From Streptomyces spinoverrucosus (GTDB lineage: Bacteria > Actinomycetota > Actinomycetes > Streptomycetales > Streptomycetaceae): DNA of 64,000 nt. This document shows positions 7,309 through 16,885 of this stretch, one piece after another; position 1 is the stretch's first letter, and every line of letters starts with the position of its first letter. The notes under the pieces are model-generated. The model ran no database searches. It worked only from the letters and a program-made list of their open reading frames with translations, and had not been told where the DNA came from. The stretch is taken from positions 248,001 to 312,000 of the forward strand of contig NZ_JADPZX010000002.1 of the NCBI RefSeq assembly GCF_015712165.1, read 5' to 3'. The translations under genes and the position numbers were made by a program.

Positions 7309-8552
7309 TCAGGCCGCCGTCAGCGCCCCCAGCGGATCGTCCAGCACCGGCTGCCATGCCAACTCGGCCGCGCCGACCAGGCTGTTGTGGTCCAGGGAGC
7401 AGGCGAGGATCGGTACGCCGCCGCTCTGGCCCCACAGGCTGCGGTCGGCGACGACCGCGCGGAGGCGTTCGGGGTCGGCGTCGAGGAGGGTGCGGTGGAG
7501 GCCGCCGAGGATGATGCGGTCCGGGTTGAGGATGTTCACGAGGCCGGCGAGTCCGAGGCCCAGGCGGTCGATCAGCGCTTCGGCCGCCGTGCGGACGCCA
7601 GGGTCGTGGTACTCCTGCCGGATCAGGTCGTTGGCCTGCTGGAGCAGGGACACCTCGGGGCCGGGGTCGCGGCCCGCCGTGGTGAGGAAGGCCAGTGGGT
7701 CGGCCTCGACGTCCAGGCAGCCGCGGCTGCCGCAGTGGCAGGGGCGGCCCTCGGGGTTGACGGTGAGGTGGCCGACCTCCAGCGCCAGGCCCGAACTGCC
7801 CGTGTGCAGGCGGCCGTCCAGCACCAGCGCGCCGCCCACGCCCCGGTGCCCGGTGGCCACGCACAGCAGGTCGCGGGCGCCGCGCCCGGCGCCGTGCCGG
7901 TGCTCGGCGAGCGCGGCGAGGTTGACGTCGTTGGCCGCGAACGCGGGGCCGGTGATCCCGGCCGCGCGGACGCACTCGGTGAAGATCTCCCGCACGGGCG
8001 CGCCCGCCGGCCACGCCAGGTGCAGCGGGTTCAGCGCCAGCCCCGCCGGTTCGGCGACCGCCGACGGCACGGCGAGCCCGGCGCCCACGCAGCGCCGCCC
8101 GGTCTCGCGCAGCAGCTCCGCGCCCGCTTCCACCACCGACCCGAGGACCTTCGCCGGGTCGGCGTCGACGGTCTCGCAGCCGGGTGCGGTGGCGACGATC
8201 CGCCCGCCGAGGCCGACCAGCGCGGCCCGGAAGCCGTCGGCGTGCACCTGCGCGGCGAGTGCCACGGGCCGTCCTCGGCGAGTTTCAGCCGGTGCGAGGG
8301 GCGGCCCTGGGACCCGGCGGCGGCACCCGGCCGGGCGTCGACCCGGATCAGACCCAGCGCCTCCAGCTCGGCGGCGACCGCGCCGGCCGTGGCCCGGGTG
8401 ACGCCGAGTTCGGCGGTGAGGACGGCGCGGGTCGGGGCGCGTCCGGTGTGCACGAGCTCCAACGCGGGCCCGAGCGCTCCGCGCCCTCGGTCCAACCGCG
8501 TTCTCGAGGTGGTCCCTTCCCCCGCCGCCCGGGGGTCCGCCTTGCCGCTCAT
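7309..8552 (-). pseudogene. ROK family transcriptional regulator, interrupted by a one-base frameshift
   Basis: NagC/XylR-type sugar regulator split into two frames. The N-terminal part (ATG at 8552, GGAG about 10 bases upstream) holds the winged helix (TRAVLTAELGVTRATAGAVA). It runs in frame to GRPSHRLKLAEDGP near 8266. The ROK domain continues in another frame from the GTG at 8265 (ALAAQVHADGFRAALVGLGG) to the stop at 7309. The ROK part has the CHCGSRGCLDVEADP zinc motif and the glycine-rich ILGG. Adding one G at the GGG run 8266-8268 fuses both parts into a normal protein of about 414 residues. Either a pseudogene or a base-calling error; translation restart at the overlapping GTG is a third option. 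Confidence 0.85.
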
Positions 8553-8691
8553 GAGGGCGAGTCTCCCATGATCCGCTCGTCCGGCGGAGGCCGCCGAAGC
8601 GCTCCGCGGGAAGTGCCGAGCCGTCCGGCCGATCGGCCGCGGCGCCGTCGTGGCCGATCGCGCCACGCGGCGGAGCCGCACATTTCCCTGC

Positions 8692-9342
8692 TCACAAGCC
8701 GCTCACCCGCAGGGTGACGTTCAGCCGCCCGGTCAGCCCCAGCCGGTCCGGGGCCGTCCCCGGGCGCACGCGCGGCACTCCGTGGTAGGCGAGCCGCGAC
8801 GGCCCCCCGAACACGAACAGGTCGCCGCTGCGCAGTTCGACGTCCGTGTACCGGCGCGACCGGGTCTCGGTGTTGCCGAAGCGGAAGACGCAGGTGTCAC
8901 CGAGGCTCAGGGACACCACCGGCGCGTCCGACTTCTCGTCGCTGTCGCGGTGCATGCCCATGCGGGCGTCGCCGTCGTAGAAATTGATCAGTGCGATGTC
9001 GTACGAGGCCCCGGCCGCCGCCTCGGCACCGAGCGCGTCGGTCACCGCACGCCGGCCCAGTTCGCCGAGCCAGTCCGGGAAGGGCTTGACCGGGGTGCCG
9101 TCGCCGTCGACGACCGTGCGGGCGTAGGCGTACGGGTACCAGTGCCGGCCCAGGCAGACCTGCCGGGCTGTCATGGTGCCGCCGCCGGGTGTGTGGACCG
9201 TGCGCAGACCGGCGGGCGGCCGCGCCCACTGGCGGCAGGCGTGCAGCAGCTCTCGCTGACCGGCCTCGTCCAGCCAGTCCGGCATGTGCACCGCGCCGGG
9301 CGCGATCTCCGTACGCTCCCTGGGGAAGAGCTCGCCGTGCAT
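8692..9342 (-). CDS. alkB: AlkB-like 2OG-Fe(II) oxygenase
   Basis: Oxidative demethylase of the AlkB family, which uses 2-oxoglutarate, O2 and Fe(II) to repair N-alkylated bases. 216 residues, close to E. coli AlkB. Iron ligands are visible: H131 and D133 in MGMHRDSDE and H187 in LAYHGVPR. The 2OG-binding arginines lie in the C-terminal RLNVTLR. The ATG at 9342 was chosen because GGGAGG lies nine bases upstream; an ATG at 9351 would overlap that site. The open frame extends far upstream to 9933 but that part is the shadow of the methyltransferase gene. Divergent from the gene at 9398. Confidence 0.88.
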   Translation of the reverse strand: MHGELFPRERTEIAPGAVHMPDWLDEAGQRELLHACRQWARPPAGLRTVHTPGGGTMTARQVCLGRHWYPYAYARTVVDGDGTPVKPFPDWLGELGRRAVTDALGAEAAAGASYDIALINFYDGDARMGMHRDSDEKSDAPVVSLSLGDTCVFRFGNTETRSRRYTDVELRSGDLFVFGGPSRLAYHGVPRVRPGTAPDRLGLTGRLNVTLRVSGL

Positions 9343-9397
9343 GACCTCCATCCTCCCGCACCGGCCGTGAGCTGCGGCTCGGCTAGCCTGGACGGCG

Positions 9398-10543
9398 ATG
9401 AACGACCGTATGACGACGCCGTGGGGCGAGCTCGCGCTGGCCCGTTTTCCCGAGGACCCGCGTGATCGCCTGCGCGCGTGGGACGCCTCCGACGAGTATC
9501 TGCTCAGGCATCTCGCGGAGCAGGAGGTCCCGCTGTCCGGCACGGTCGTGGTGCTCGGGGACCGCTGGGGCGCACTGGTCACGGCGCTCGCGCGGCACAC
9601 GCCGGTGCAGATCACCGACTCGTACCTCGCCCAGGAAGCGACCCGGGCCAACCTCGCCCGGGGCGGCGTCGAGCCCGGCACCGTGTCGCTGCTCACCACG
9701 CGGGACGCACCGCCCGAGCGGATCGATGTACTCCTGGTGCGTGTCCCGAAGAGCCTGGCGCTGCTGGAGGACCAGCTGCTGCGGCTGGCGCCCGCCGTGC
9801 ACGAGGGCACGGTCGTCGTCGGCACCGGCATGGTGAAGGAGATCCACACCTCGACGCTGGACCTGTTCGAGCGGATCCTCGGCCCGACCCGCACCTCGCT
9901 CGCGGTGAGGAAGGCCCGGCTGATCTTCTGCACGCCGGATCCGGCGCTGGAGCGGCCCGCGAACCCGTGGCCGTACAGCTACACGCTGCCCGAGGGCATC
10001 GGGCAGGTGTCCGGACGTCCGGTCGTCAACCACGCGGGCGTCTTCTGCGCCGACCGGCTCGACATCGGCACGCGCTTCTTCCTCGCCCATCTGCCGCGGA
10101 CCGGCGGGGGGCGCCGGGTGGCGGACCTGGGGTGCGGCAACGGTGTCGTCGGTACGGCGGTGGCGCTGGCCGATCCGGCCGCCGAGGTGCTGTTCGTGGA
10201 CGAGTCGTTCCAGGCCGTGGCCTCGGCGGAAGCGACGTACAAGGCGAACGGGGTGCCCGGGCACGCCGAGTTCCGGGTCGGGGACGGGCTGGCCGGGGTG
10301 CCGTCCGGCAGTGTCGACCTGGTCCTGAACAACCCGCCGTTCCACTCGCACCAGGCGACGACCGACGCGACCGCGTGGCGGATGTTCTCGGGGGCGCGGC
10401 GGGCGTTGCGGCCGGGCGGCGAGCTGTGGGTGATCGGCAACCGGCATCTCGGGTACCACGTGAAGCTGAAGCGGCTTTTCGGCAACAGCGAGCTCGTGGC
10501 GAGCGACCCGAAGTTCGTGGTGCTGAAGGCCGTCAAGCGGTAG
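9398..10543 (+). CDS. rlmG: RlmG/RsmC-type rRNA (guanine-N2) methyltransferase
   Basis: Class I SAM-dependent methyltransferase of 381 residues. It has two tandem Rossmann-like halves: a degenerate N-terminal half (VVVLGDRWGALVTAL) and a catalytic C-terminal half. The SAM motif is VADLGCGNGVVG and the N6/N2-methylation signature is LVLNNPPFH. This layout is that of RsmC (16S m2G1207) and RlmG (23S m2G1835). Length and the N-terminal half favour RlmG, but assignment between the two is not certain. Divergent from the AlkB-like gene; its 3' end overlaps the convergent aldolase gene by 11 bp. Confidence 0.85.
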   Translation: MNDRMTTPWGELALARFPEDPRDRLRAWDASDEYLLRHLAEQEVPLSGTVVVLGDRWGALVTALARHTPVQITDSYLAQEATRANLARGGVEPGTVSLLTTRDAPPERIDVLLVRVPKSLALLEDQLLRLAPAVHEGTVVVGTGMVKEIHTSTLDLFERILGPTRTSLAVRKARLIFCTPDPALERPANPWPYSYTLPEGIGQVSGRPVVNHAGVFCADRLDIGTRFFLAHLPRTGGGRRVADLGCGNGVVGTAVALADPAAEVLFVDESFQAVASAEATYKANGVPGHAEFRVGDGLAGVPSGSVDLVLNNPPFHSHQATTDATAWRMFSGARRALRPGGELWVIGNRHLGYHVKLKRLFGNSELVASDPKFVVLKAVKR

Positions 10544-11396
10544 CCGGCGCTGTGAGCGTCCGCAGGATCCCAGCCACCGTCCGCACCATCGCCTCGCGGC
10601 CCACGCTGAGGTACTTGCGGGAGTCGACGGCCTCCGGGTGGGCGGCGAGGAACTCCCTGATCGCGCCGGTCATGGCGATGTTGAGGGCGGTGCCGACGTT
10701 GACCTTGGTGATGCCGGCCGCGACCGCCGTCGTGAGTTCGTCGTCGGGGACTCCGGAGGAGCCGTGCAGGACGAGGGGGACGTCCAGGGTGCCGGAGAGG
10801 CGTTTGAGGAGGGCGTGGTCGAGGGTGGCCGTGCGGGTGGTCATGGCGTGGCTGCTGCCGATGGCGACGGCCAGCGCGTCCACCGCCGTGTCCGCGACGA
10901 AGGCCCGGGCCTGGGCGGGGTCGGTACGGGCGCCGGGTGCGTGGGCGTCCAGCGGCGGCTGTCCGTCCTTGCCGCCGACCTGACCCAACTCGGCCTCGAT
11001 CCACAGCCCTTGGGCGTGCGCCCAGTCGGCGGCGGCACGGGTCGCGGCGCGGTTCTCGGCGTAGGGCAGGCGTGCGGCGTCGTACATGACGGAGCTGAAT
11101 CCGGCGTCCGGCGCCTGCCGGAGCAGGCTGTCGCTCCGGATGTGGTCGAGGTGCAACGCGACGGGTACGGCGGCGCGTTCGGCGGCGGCGACGGCGGCGC
11201 GGGCGAGCGGGAGCAGTCGGCCGTAGCGGAACTTGACGGCGTTCTCGCTGACCTGGAGGACGACGGGGCTCCGCACGGACTCGGCGCCGGCGATGACGGC
11301 CTCGACGTGTTCCAGCGTGATGATGTTGAACGCGGCGACGGCGGAACGGGCCTCGGCGGCACGCGTGACGAGCTCACCGGTGGTCACTAGGGGCAC
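10533..11396 (-). CDS. Class II (zinc) ketose-bisphosphate aldolase, GatY/KbaY-like
   Basis: Cleaves a ketose 1,6-bisphosphate (tagatose- or fructose-type) to DHAP and an aldehyde phosphate. 287 residues. Zinc and catalytic residues: D84-H85 in ALHLDH, H183 in IGSSHAM and H211 in LVLHGSSGVPDDE; the phosphate loop is in ITKVNVGTALN. The start is the GTG at 11396, preceded by AAAGGAG. The open frame continues to 11609 only because it reads through the tandem repeat described below. Downstream of the SIS isomerase in the same direction, it fits an Aga/Gat-type amino-sugar or galactitol pathway under the DeoR regulator at 12663. Confidence 0.88.
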   Translation of the reverse strand: MPLVTTGELVTRAAEARSAVAAFNIITLEHVEAVIAGAESVRSPVVLQVSENAVKFRYGRLLPLARAAVAAAERAAVPVALHLDHIRSDSLLRQAPDAGFSSVMYDAARLPYAENRAATRAAADWAHAQGLWIEAELGQVGGKDGQPPLDAHAPGARTDPAQARAFVADTAVDALAVAIGSSHAMTTRTATLDHALLKRLSGTLDVPLVLHGSSGVPDDELTTAVAAGITKVNVGTALNIAMTGAIREFLAAHPEAVDSRKYLSVGREAMVRTVAGILRTLTAPATA

Positions 11397-11400
11397 GGCT

Positions 11401-11660
11401 TCTCCTTTCGGGGGTGCGGAGAGGGTCACGCAGACAGGGGGCGACTTCCCCCTTGCGAGAGACACACAGCGGGCCACGCGCGGCGAGGACGGCCTCTCCT
11501 TGCGGAAGACGCACAGCGCGCCACGCAGACAGGGGGCGACTTCCCCCTTGCGAGAGACACACAGCGGGCCACGCGGGCCGAGGACGGCCTCTCCTTGCGG
11601 AAGACGCACAGCGCGCCACGCGGGGCGAGGACGCGCCTCTCGTTACGGAAGACGCCGTTC
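11401..11660 (-). repeat. Tandem array of about 47-49-bp units between SIS isomerase and aldolase genes
   Basis: Unit boundaries fall at about 11401, 11446, 11495, 11541, 11590 and 11638, i.e. four full units plus degenerate ends. Two unit types alternate, giving a 95-bp higher-order repeat. Each unit on the minus strand carries a purine-rich core (AAGGAGAGG or AAGGGGGAAG) resembling the aldolase ribosome-binding site, which itself lies in the last unit. GGGGG-cgactt-CCCCC hairpins form at two junctions (about 11437-11452 and 11532-11547). The array fills the whole intergenic gap. Confidence 0.85.
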
Positions 11661-12534
11661 AGAGGATCACCGAGCGGGTGAGGTGGCGGGGCCTGTCGGG
11701 GTCCAGGTCGTGGGCGGTTGCCACGGCGACCGCCAGGCGCTGGGCGCGGATCAGGTCGGCGAGCGGGTCGAGTGGGCCCGCCACCCACTGTGCGCCGGTG
11801 GCCCGGACCTGCTCGGCGAGCCCGTCCGGTGCGGTGCCGAGCATCCAGGTCGCGGTGCCCCGGGTGGTGATGCTGACGGGGCCGTGCCGGTACTCCATCG
11901 CCGGGTAGGACTCGGTCCAGGCCTGGGCCGCCTCCCGCATCTTCAGGGCGGCCTCGTGGGCGAGCCCCACCGTCCAGCCGGTGCCGAGGAAGGTGAACTG
12001 GCCGCAGTCCACGAGCCCTTCGGGCAGCGCGGCGTCCAGCGCGGTGCGGGCGTCCGTGACGACGGCGTCGGCGTGCAGGCCGAGATGGGCGCGGAGCAGG
12101 GTGAGCGCGGTGGTGGCGAAGCGGGTCTGGACGACCGACCGCTCGTCGGCGAAGTCGAGGACGACCACGTCGTCGGCGGCGTCCATGACGGGCGTGTGCG
12201 GGTCGGCGGTGATCGCGGAGGTGCGGGTGCGTCCGTTCACCTTCCGGAGCAGGTCGAGCACCTCGGTGGTGGTACCGGAGCGGCTCAGGGCGAGGACGCG
12301 GTCGTAGGTCCGGCCGTACGGGAACTCGGAGGCGGCGAAGGCGTCCGTCTCGCCCTGCCCGGCACCCTCGCGCAGGGCCGCGGCGGACTGCGCCATGAAG
12401 TACGAGGTGCCGCATCCGACGATCGCCACCCGCTCCCCCGGCGCCGGCAGCGCCCCACGGTGCTCCGGCGCGAGTGCCGCGGCCCGGGTCCAGCACTCCG
12501 GCTGGCTGCGCAGCTCGTCCTCGACATGCGTCAT
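11659..12534 (-). CDS. SIS-domain sugar-phosphate isomerase/deaminase (AgaS/GlmS-C like)
   Basis: 291-residue protein with two SIS domains. Phosphosugar-binding loops: GCGTSYFMAQS (about residue 47) and ALSRSGTTTEVLDLL in the first domain, FLGTGWTVGLAHEAALKMRE in the second. The family includes glucosamine-6-phosphate isomerase/deaminase enzymes and AgaS. With an aldolase downstream and a DeoR regulator divergent, it most likely converts an amino-sugar 6-phosphate to a ketose phosphate. The ATG at 12534 has GGGAGGGG upstream. The stop is followed directly by the tandem repeat array. Confidence 0.88.
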   Translation of the reverse strand: MTHVEDELRSQPECWTRAAALAPEHRGALPAPGERVAIVGCGTSYFMAQSAAALREGAGQGETDAFAASEFPYGRTYDRVLALSRSGTTTEVLDLLRKVNGRTRTSAITADPHTPVMDAADDVVVLDFADERSVVQTRFATTALTLLRAHLGLHADAVVTDARTALDAALPEGLVDCGQFTFLGTGWTVGLAHEAALKMREAAQAWTESYPAMEYRHGPVSITTRGTATWMLGTAPDGLAEQVRATGAQWVAGPLDPLADLIRAQRLAVAVATAHDLDPDRPRHLTRSVIL

Positions 12535-12554
12535 GCCGTGCCCCTCCCTGCGTT

Positions 12555-12600
12555 TGCTTGTTCCTGCAAGATACAGGCCGATTTCAAGCACAATCAAGCA
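12555..12600. promoter_or_regulatory. CAAGCA repeats, probable DeoR operator
   Basis: Two direct CAAGCA copies ten bases apart (12585-12590, 12595-12600) and one inverted copy TGCTTG (12555-12560). They lie in the 128-bp gap between the divergent SIS and DeoR genes. The region is unusually AT-rich for the window. DeoR proteins often bind such direct repeats; autoregulation and repression of the catabolic genes is inferred. Confidence 0.55.
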
Positions 12601-12662
12601 TTTCAGCCACAGAGGCCTGCGCTAAGGTCACCGGTGTTCGAGGAACGCGGATGGAGGTGCGG

Positions 12663-13442
12663 ATGTCGCGGGACGCCCGCTGGAAGGCGCTGCTGGAACT
12701 GCTCGTCGAGCGCGGCAGGCTGGACGTCGAGGAGGCCGCCGCCGAGCTGGACGTGTCGGCGGCGACGATCCGCCGCGACTTCGACCGGCTCGCAGAGCAG
12801 CAGATGCTCGTCCGCACACGTGGCGGCGCGGTCGTGCACGGGGTGTCGTACGAGCTGCCCCTGCGCTACAAGACGGCCCGCCGCGCCTCGGAGAAACAGC
12901 GCATCGCCCAGGCGGTCGCCGGCCTCATCACGCCCGGCGAGGCGGTCGGGCTGACCGGCGGCACGACCACCACCGAGGTGGCGCGGGCCCTGGCCGTGCG
13001 CGGCGACCTCGCCTCCGGCTCGCCCGCGCTGACCGTCGTCACCAACGCGCTGAACATCGCCAACGAGCTGGCCGTGCGCCCCCAGTTCAAGATCGTCGTC
13101 ACGGGCGGTGTCGCGCGGGCACAGTCGTACGAACTGATCGGGCCGCTCGCGGACGGTGTGCTGAGCCAGATCACACTGGACGTGGCGGTGCTCGGGGTCG
13201 TCGCCCTCGACGTCGTGGACGGGGCGACGGCGCACGACGAGGCGGAGGCCGCGATCAACCGGCTGCTGTGCGAGCGCGCCGAGCGGGTGGTCGTCGCGGC
13301 CGACTCCAGCAAGCTGGGCCGGCGTGCCTTCGCCCGGATCTGCGGCACCGAGCTGGTGGACACGCTGGTCACGGACACGGCGGTGGAGGAGGAGACGGTG
13401 CGGCGGTTCGAGGAGGCGGGGGTAGCCGTCCTCACCGTATGA
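12663..13442 (+). CDS. DeoR/GlpR family transcriptional regulator
   Basis: Repressor of sugar catabolism, about 259 residues. N-terminal winged helix: ALLELLVERGRLDVEEAA, then LDVSAATIRRDFDRLAEQQ, ending in the family hallmark TRGGAV. The C-terminal DeoRC sugar-phosphate sensor has LTGGTTTTEVARAL, the VVTNALNIANEL stretch and VVAADSSKLGRRAF. The start at 12663 has GGAGG five bases before it; the in-frame ATG at 12651 is an alternative. Divergent from the SIS/aldolase genes, which it probably controls, with a sugar phosphate as inducer. Confidence 0.9.
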   Translation: MSRDARWKALLELLVERGRLDVEEAAAELDVSAATIRRDFDRLAEQQMLVRTRGGAVVHGVSYELPLRYKTARRASEKQRIAQAVAGLITPGEAVGLTGGTTTTEVARALAVRGDLASGSPALTVVTNALNIANELAVRPQFKIVVTGGVARAQSYELIGPLADGVLSQITLDVAVLGVVALDVVDGATAHDEAEAAINRLLCERAERVVVAADSSKLGRRAFARICGTELVDTLVTDTAVEEETVRRFEEAGVAVLTV

Positions 13443-13560
13443 ATCGGCGCCGCCCGCGCCGCGCCGCGCACGATGCACCCGGACTCCCCCGTTCACCCCG
13501 CCCACCCGTTCGATCCCGCCTAAGCTGGAACCGCGCTGTAGGCCGGTCTGGGAGGCGGCG

Positions 13561-15390
<1,830 letters not shown>

Positions 15391-15393
<3 letters not shown>

Positions 15394-15422
15394 CCGGCCG
15401 GGCGCAACGGCCCGGCCGGTCA
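15391..15422. terminator. Strong bidirectional terminator
   Basis: Perfect 13-bp stem: TGACCGGCCGGGC (15391-15403) pairs with GCCCGGCCGGTCA (15410-15422), loop GCAACG. The GH15 stop codon is the first three bases of the stem. The convergent gene ends at 15441, so the hairpin serves both sides. Confidence 0.85.
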
Positions 15423-15440
15423 ACGAGGTGAGGGACCGGA

Positions 15441-16697
15441 TCAGTCGCGGTAGACGAGCACGTCGCCGACGGGCCGCTCGGTCGTGCCGCTCGGCCGGTT
15501 CACCAGCTCGCCCCGGACGGACATGGTGGTGGAGCCGCCACCGTCGAGGTTGACCGCGTCGTGCAGGCCCAGCGCGTGGGCGACGGCGGCGGTCTCGTCC
15601 ATGGTGGTGCCGACGCTGCTCGTCATCCGGCCGTCGATGGTCGCGAGGACGATCCGGCCGTCCTTCGTCGTGCCGGCGACGGTGCGGGGGTTGCGGGCGA
15701 AGAAGCTGCCCGAACCGTCCGGTACCACGATCTGGCCGTCGGCGGTCAGACGGTAGCGGCCGTTGACGCCGGCGAGGCTGTTGCGCAGCGGGAGCCGGTC
15801 GCCCTTCTCGTCGACGAGGACGGAGGTCGTCCGCAGGCAGTCCTTCCCCGCCACCTGCCGCAGGGTGGCCGCCTCACGGCCGGTCGCCTGGAGGGACGTC
15901 TGGCCGGCGGTCAGCTGGGTGCCCCGGGTCGTCGAGGTGCGGACCACGCAGCCGCGCCGGTCGAGGACCACCTCGACCCCGGCGCCGGACGGGGTGGACG
16001 CGGCGAACTCGGGTGTGAAACGGACGACGTCACCGGGCTCGGTGCACTGGGTCTGGTCGGGGAGCGTGGCGCAGCCGGCCGGGACGACCGGCGGGTGGTT
16101 GAGGAACTCCAGCGGCAGCTTCGCCCCGGTCTTGCGGTTCTGCACGCTGCCGGACCAGCTCAGCTTGCCCATGAGGACCCGGTCGCTGCGGGAGTCGACG
16201 ACGAAGTTGACCTCGGCGGGGTCACTGGTCGGCTCGCTGAGCAGCTTGCCGCCGTACAGGCCGAGCCCGACCGGGTCGCCCGGGTACTGAGGGCTGGCCG
16301 TGAAGGTGAAGAAGGAGCCGTTGACGCCCGCGAGTGCGCCGGAGGCGCGGACGAGGTCGGTGGTCTTCTCGGTGCGCGCGAGGTCGGGGCCGTAGTTGGC
16401 CTCCAGGTGTCCGCGGGCCTTGCGCGGGTCGATGGTCAGGACGTTGACCACCCAGGGGCCGCGGGGCGTGGTGTTGATCTGGTCGGCCGGGGCGGGCTCG
16501 GTGCCCCGGACGATACGGGTGAGCGTGACGCCGTCGGCCAGGGTCTGGCTGGTGCGGGTCTCCACCAGGTCGGCGTCGCCCAGGGGCAGGCCCGGGTCGG
16601 CGGCGGCCTGAGCGGATGGGGCGGCCAGCAGGGCCAGGGCGGCGGTGGTGACCGCGGCGGCACGCGACAGTCCGGCTCTGTACGAGGTCGTTGTCAT
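15441..16697 (-). CDS. Secreted phosphodiester glycosidase (NAGPA domain)
   Basis: 418-residue exported protein. The ATG at 16697 starts a signal peptide (basic SYRAGLSR, hydrophobic core AAAVTTAALALLAAP, AQA cleavage region near residue 31). The frame stays open to 16889 but that extension lacks family features. The NAGPA (DUF2233) domain shows GVNGSFFTF, AGVNGRYRL, IVLATIDGR and the C-terminal NLDGGGSTTM signature. Family members remove alpha-linked sugars from phosphodiesters, for example on polysaccharide or teichoic-acid-like polymers. It probably acts in the envelope or outside the cell. Convergent with the GH15 gene; no operon partner. Confidence 0.88.
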   Translation of the reverse strand: MTTTSYRAGLSRAAAVTTAALALLAAPSAQAAADPGLPLGDADLVETRTSQTLADGVTLTRIVRGTEPAPADQINTTPRGPWVVNVLTIDPRKARGHLEANYGPDLARTEKTTDLVRASGALAGVNGSFFTFTASPQYPGDPVGLGLYGGKLLSEPTSDPAEVNFVVDSRSDRVLMGKLSWSGSVQNRKTGAKLPLEFLNHPPVVPAGCATLPDQTQCTEPGDVVRFTPEFAASTPSGAGVEVVLDRRGCVVRTSTTRGTQLTAGQTSLQATGREAATLRQVAGKDCLRTTSVLVDEKGDRLPLRNSLAGVNGRYRLTADGQIVVPDGSGSFFARNPRTVAGTTKDGRIVLATIDGRMTSSVGTTMDETAAVAHALGLHDAVNLDGGGSTTMSVRGELVNRPSGTTERPVGDVLVYRD

Positions 16698-16885
16698 GCT
16701 CGCGAGGTTCCGAGCCGTAGGCAACGGCCACCATTGCGCGAGTTGACCCTCCAGCGCCGACCTGCTGAACAACAGCCCACGAAGCCCGGCAAGTTGCCCT
16801 TGAGGTAACAGGCATGGGGTACGGCGTGTTGCCTGCCGGTAAATGTCCGCCTCAGCCCGGGTGCCCGGCTGACGGCGACGCCCCG

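Noticed and set aside
11401..11660. CRISPR array
   Set aside because: Units are contiguous with no unique spacers; purine-rich SD-like cores and 95-bp higher-order periodicity fit a tandem duplication.
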